Shown here one piece after another: positions 63,774-64,000 of a stretch of 64,000 bases of DNA. The position numbers and the translations under genes are program-made. The DNA is from Rutidosis leptorrhynchoides (lineage: Eukaryota; Streptophyta; Magnoliopsida; Asterales; Asteraceae), in NCBI RefSeq assembly GCF_046630445.1, contig NC_092333.1, positions 719,998,001 through 720,062,000 on the forward strand, given 5' to 3'. Each line of letters starts with the position of its first letter. Positions within the stretch are counted from its first letter, which is position 1. The notes beneath the pieces were generated by a model. That model had not been told where the DNA came from, ran no database searches, and saw only the letters and a list, made by a program, of their open reading frames with translations.

Positions 63774-64000
63774 ATGGATAGACAACCCAATATTTTAAGA
63801 GACCTACCTGGAGACATGATTGATGAAATCTTGTCTAGAGTCGGTCAGAATTCTTCGGCACAACTATTTAAGGCGAGATCAGTTTGTAAGACATTCGAAG
63901 AACGTTCCAAGAATGCCTTGGTTTATAAAAGGCTTTCGTTCGAAAGATGGGGGATATCACATTGGGAAATTCATAAGTTACGATGTGTTTACTTTGACGC
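63774..64000 (+). CDS. F-box protein, 5' part, cut by the window end
   Basis: Open for 75 codons to the end of the window. Residues 8-45 are an F-box: ILRDLPGDMIDEILSRVGQN followed by SSAQLFKARSVCKTFEERS, then YKRLSFERWGISHW. This pattern (LP.D...EILSRV...S...L...R.VCK.F) is like the At1g67623/At2g35280 group of plant F-box proteins. F-box proteins recruit substrates to SCF ubiquitin ligases. A splice-acceptor-like TTTTACAG lies 16 bp upstream (63750-63757). Whether this is a live captured gene of element E, or a separate host gene into which E is mapped, cannot be decided without the next kilobases. Confidence 0.65.
   Translation, partial: MDRQPNILRDLPGDMIDEILSRVGQNSSAQLFKARSVCKTFEERSKNALVYKRLSFERWGISHWEIHKLRCVYFD

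Larger units (their letters stand above)
59556..64000 (+). mobile_element. Element E: A-related LTR retrotransposon, 5' part only
   Basis: The 5' LTR is 59556-62809 (TGTAGTGACC...GGGACATTTCA, 3,254 bp). A PBS TTGGTATCCGAGCG follows at 62811-62824, then a leader of about 100 bp clearly homologous to the leader of element A (GGTCTTAG, 'gcattagtgtgtct', 'agtctggacttcgaccgtgt'). The LTR inserted into the Copia fragment. Past the leader come an acidic ORF (63019-63633) and an F-box ORF (63774 on) instead of a recognisable gag. The 3' LTR lies outside the window, so completeness and target duplication cannot be judged. Confidence 0.85.

Overview
This window looks like nuclear DNA of a flowering plant. 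It has spliced plant genes, long AT-rich intergenic tracts, and plant-type Copia, Athila and Tekay-like LTR retrotransposons, TRIMs, Helitrons and MITEs. The repeat content suggests a eudicot, perhaps Asteraceae, but that is inference; no marker here fixes the species.

Genes. Two small gene islands flank a large repeat block. Left island (1-9.2 kb): the 3' end of an HVA22-like gene (+), a convergent intronless PLS-DYW pentatricopeptide repeat gene (-), then a three-exon DeSI/PPPDE-family peptidase gene (+). The space between the last two is filled by an old TRIM, a gag-only Copia element joined to an inverted LTR, and a ~400 bp mini-TRIM. Right island (49-55.6 kb): an intronless UPF0496 gene (+), convergent with a complete ten-exon plastid HDR/IspH gene (-), which encodes the last enzyme of the MEP isoprenoid pathway.

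Repeat block (11.2-45.8 kb). One long-LTR Ty3/Gypsy element (A, minus strand, 11175-45833, duplicated target TGATT) holds almost everything. Its left LTR contains a solo LTR (B, duplicated target ACATG). B is split by an Athila-type element (C, duplicated target GTCAT). C contains another solo LTR of B's family (D, duplicated target CATAT). A's interior carries a TRIM (J, duplicated target TATAT). A's right LTR carries a Pack-MULE-like DNA transposon with a fragment of a Raf-like protein kinase gene, and a 3.5 kb solo LTR (I, duplicated target GTATT). Each step has its own target duplication, so the order of events can be read directly.

Right edge (55.8-64 kb): a second Helitron-like copy, a degenerate minisatellite, a TRIM with nearly identical LTRs abutting a Copia RT fragment, and the 5' LTR and leader of another A-related element (E). 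Where gag would be expected, E has an acidic repeat ORF followed by an F-box ORF that runs off the window.

Most notable: (1) two unrelated LTR families each carry clustered perfect palindromes about 22-25 bp upstream of their TATA box, and the Athila motif recurs inside the element upstream of its env-like region; (2) element E with its F-box cargo; (3) the Pack-MULE; (4) the fully readable nest of insertions.
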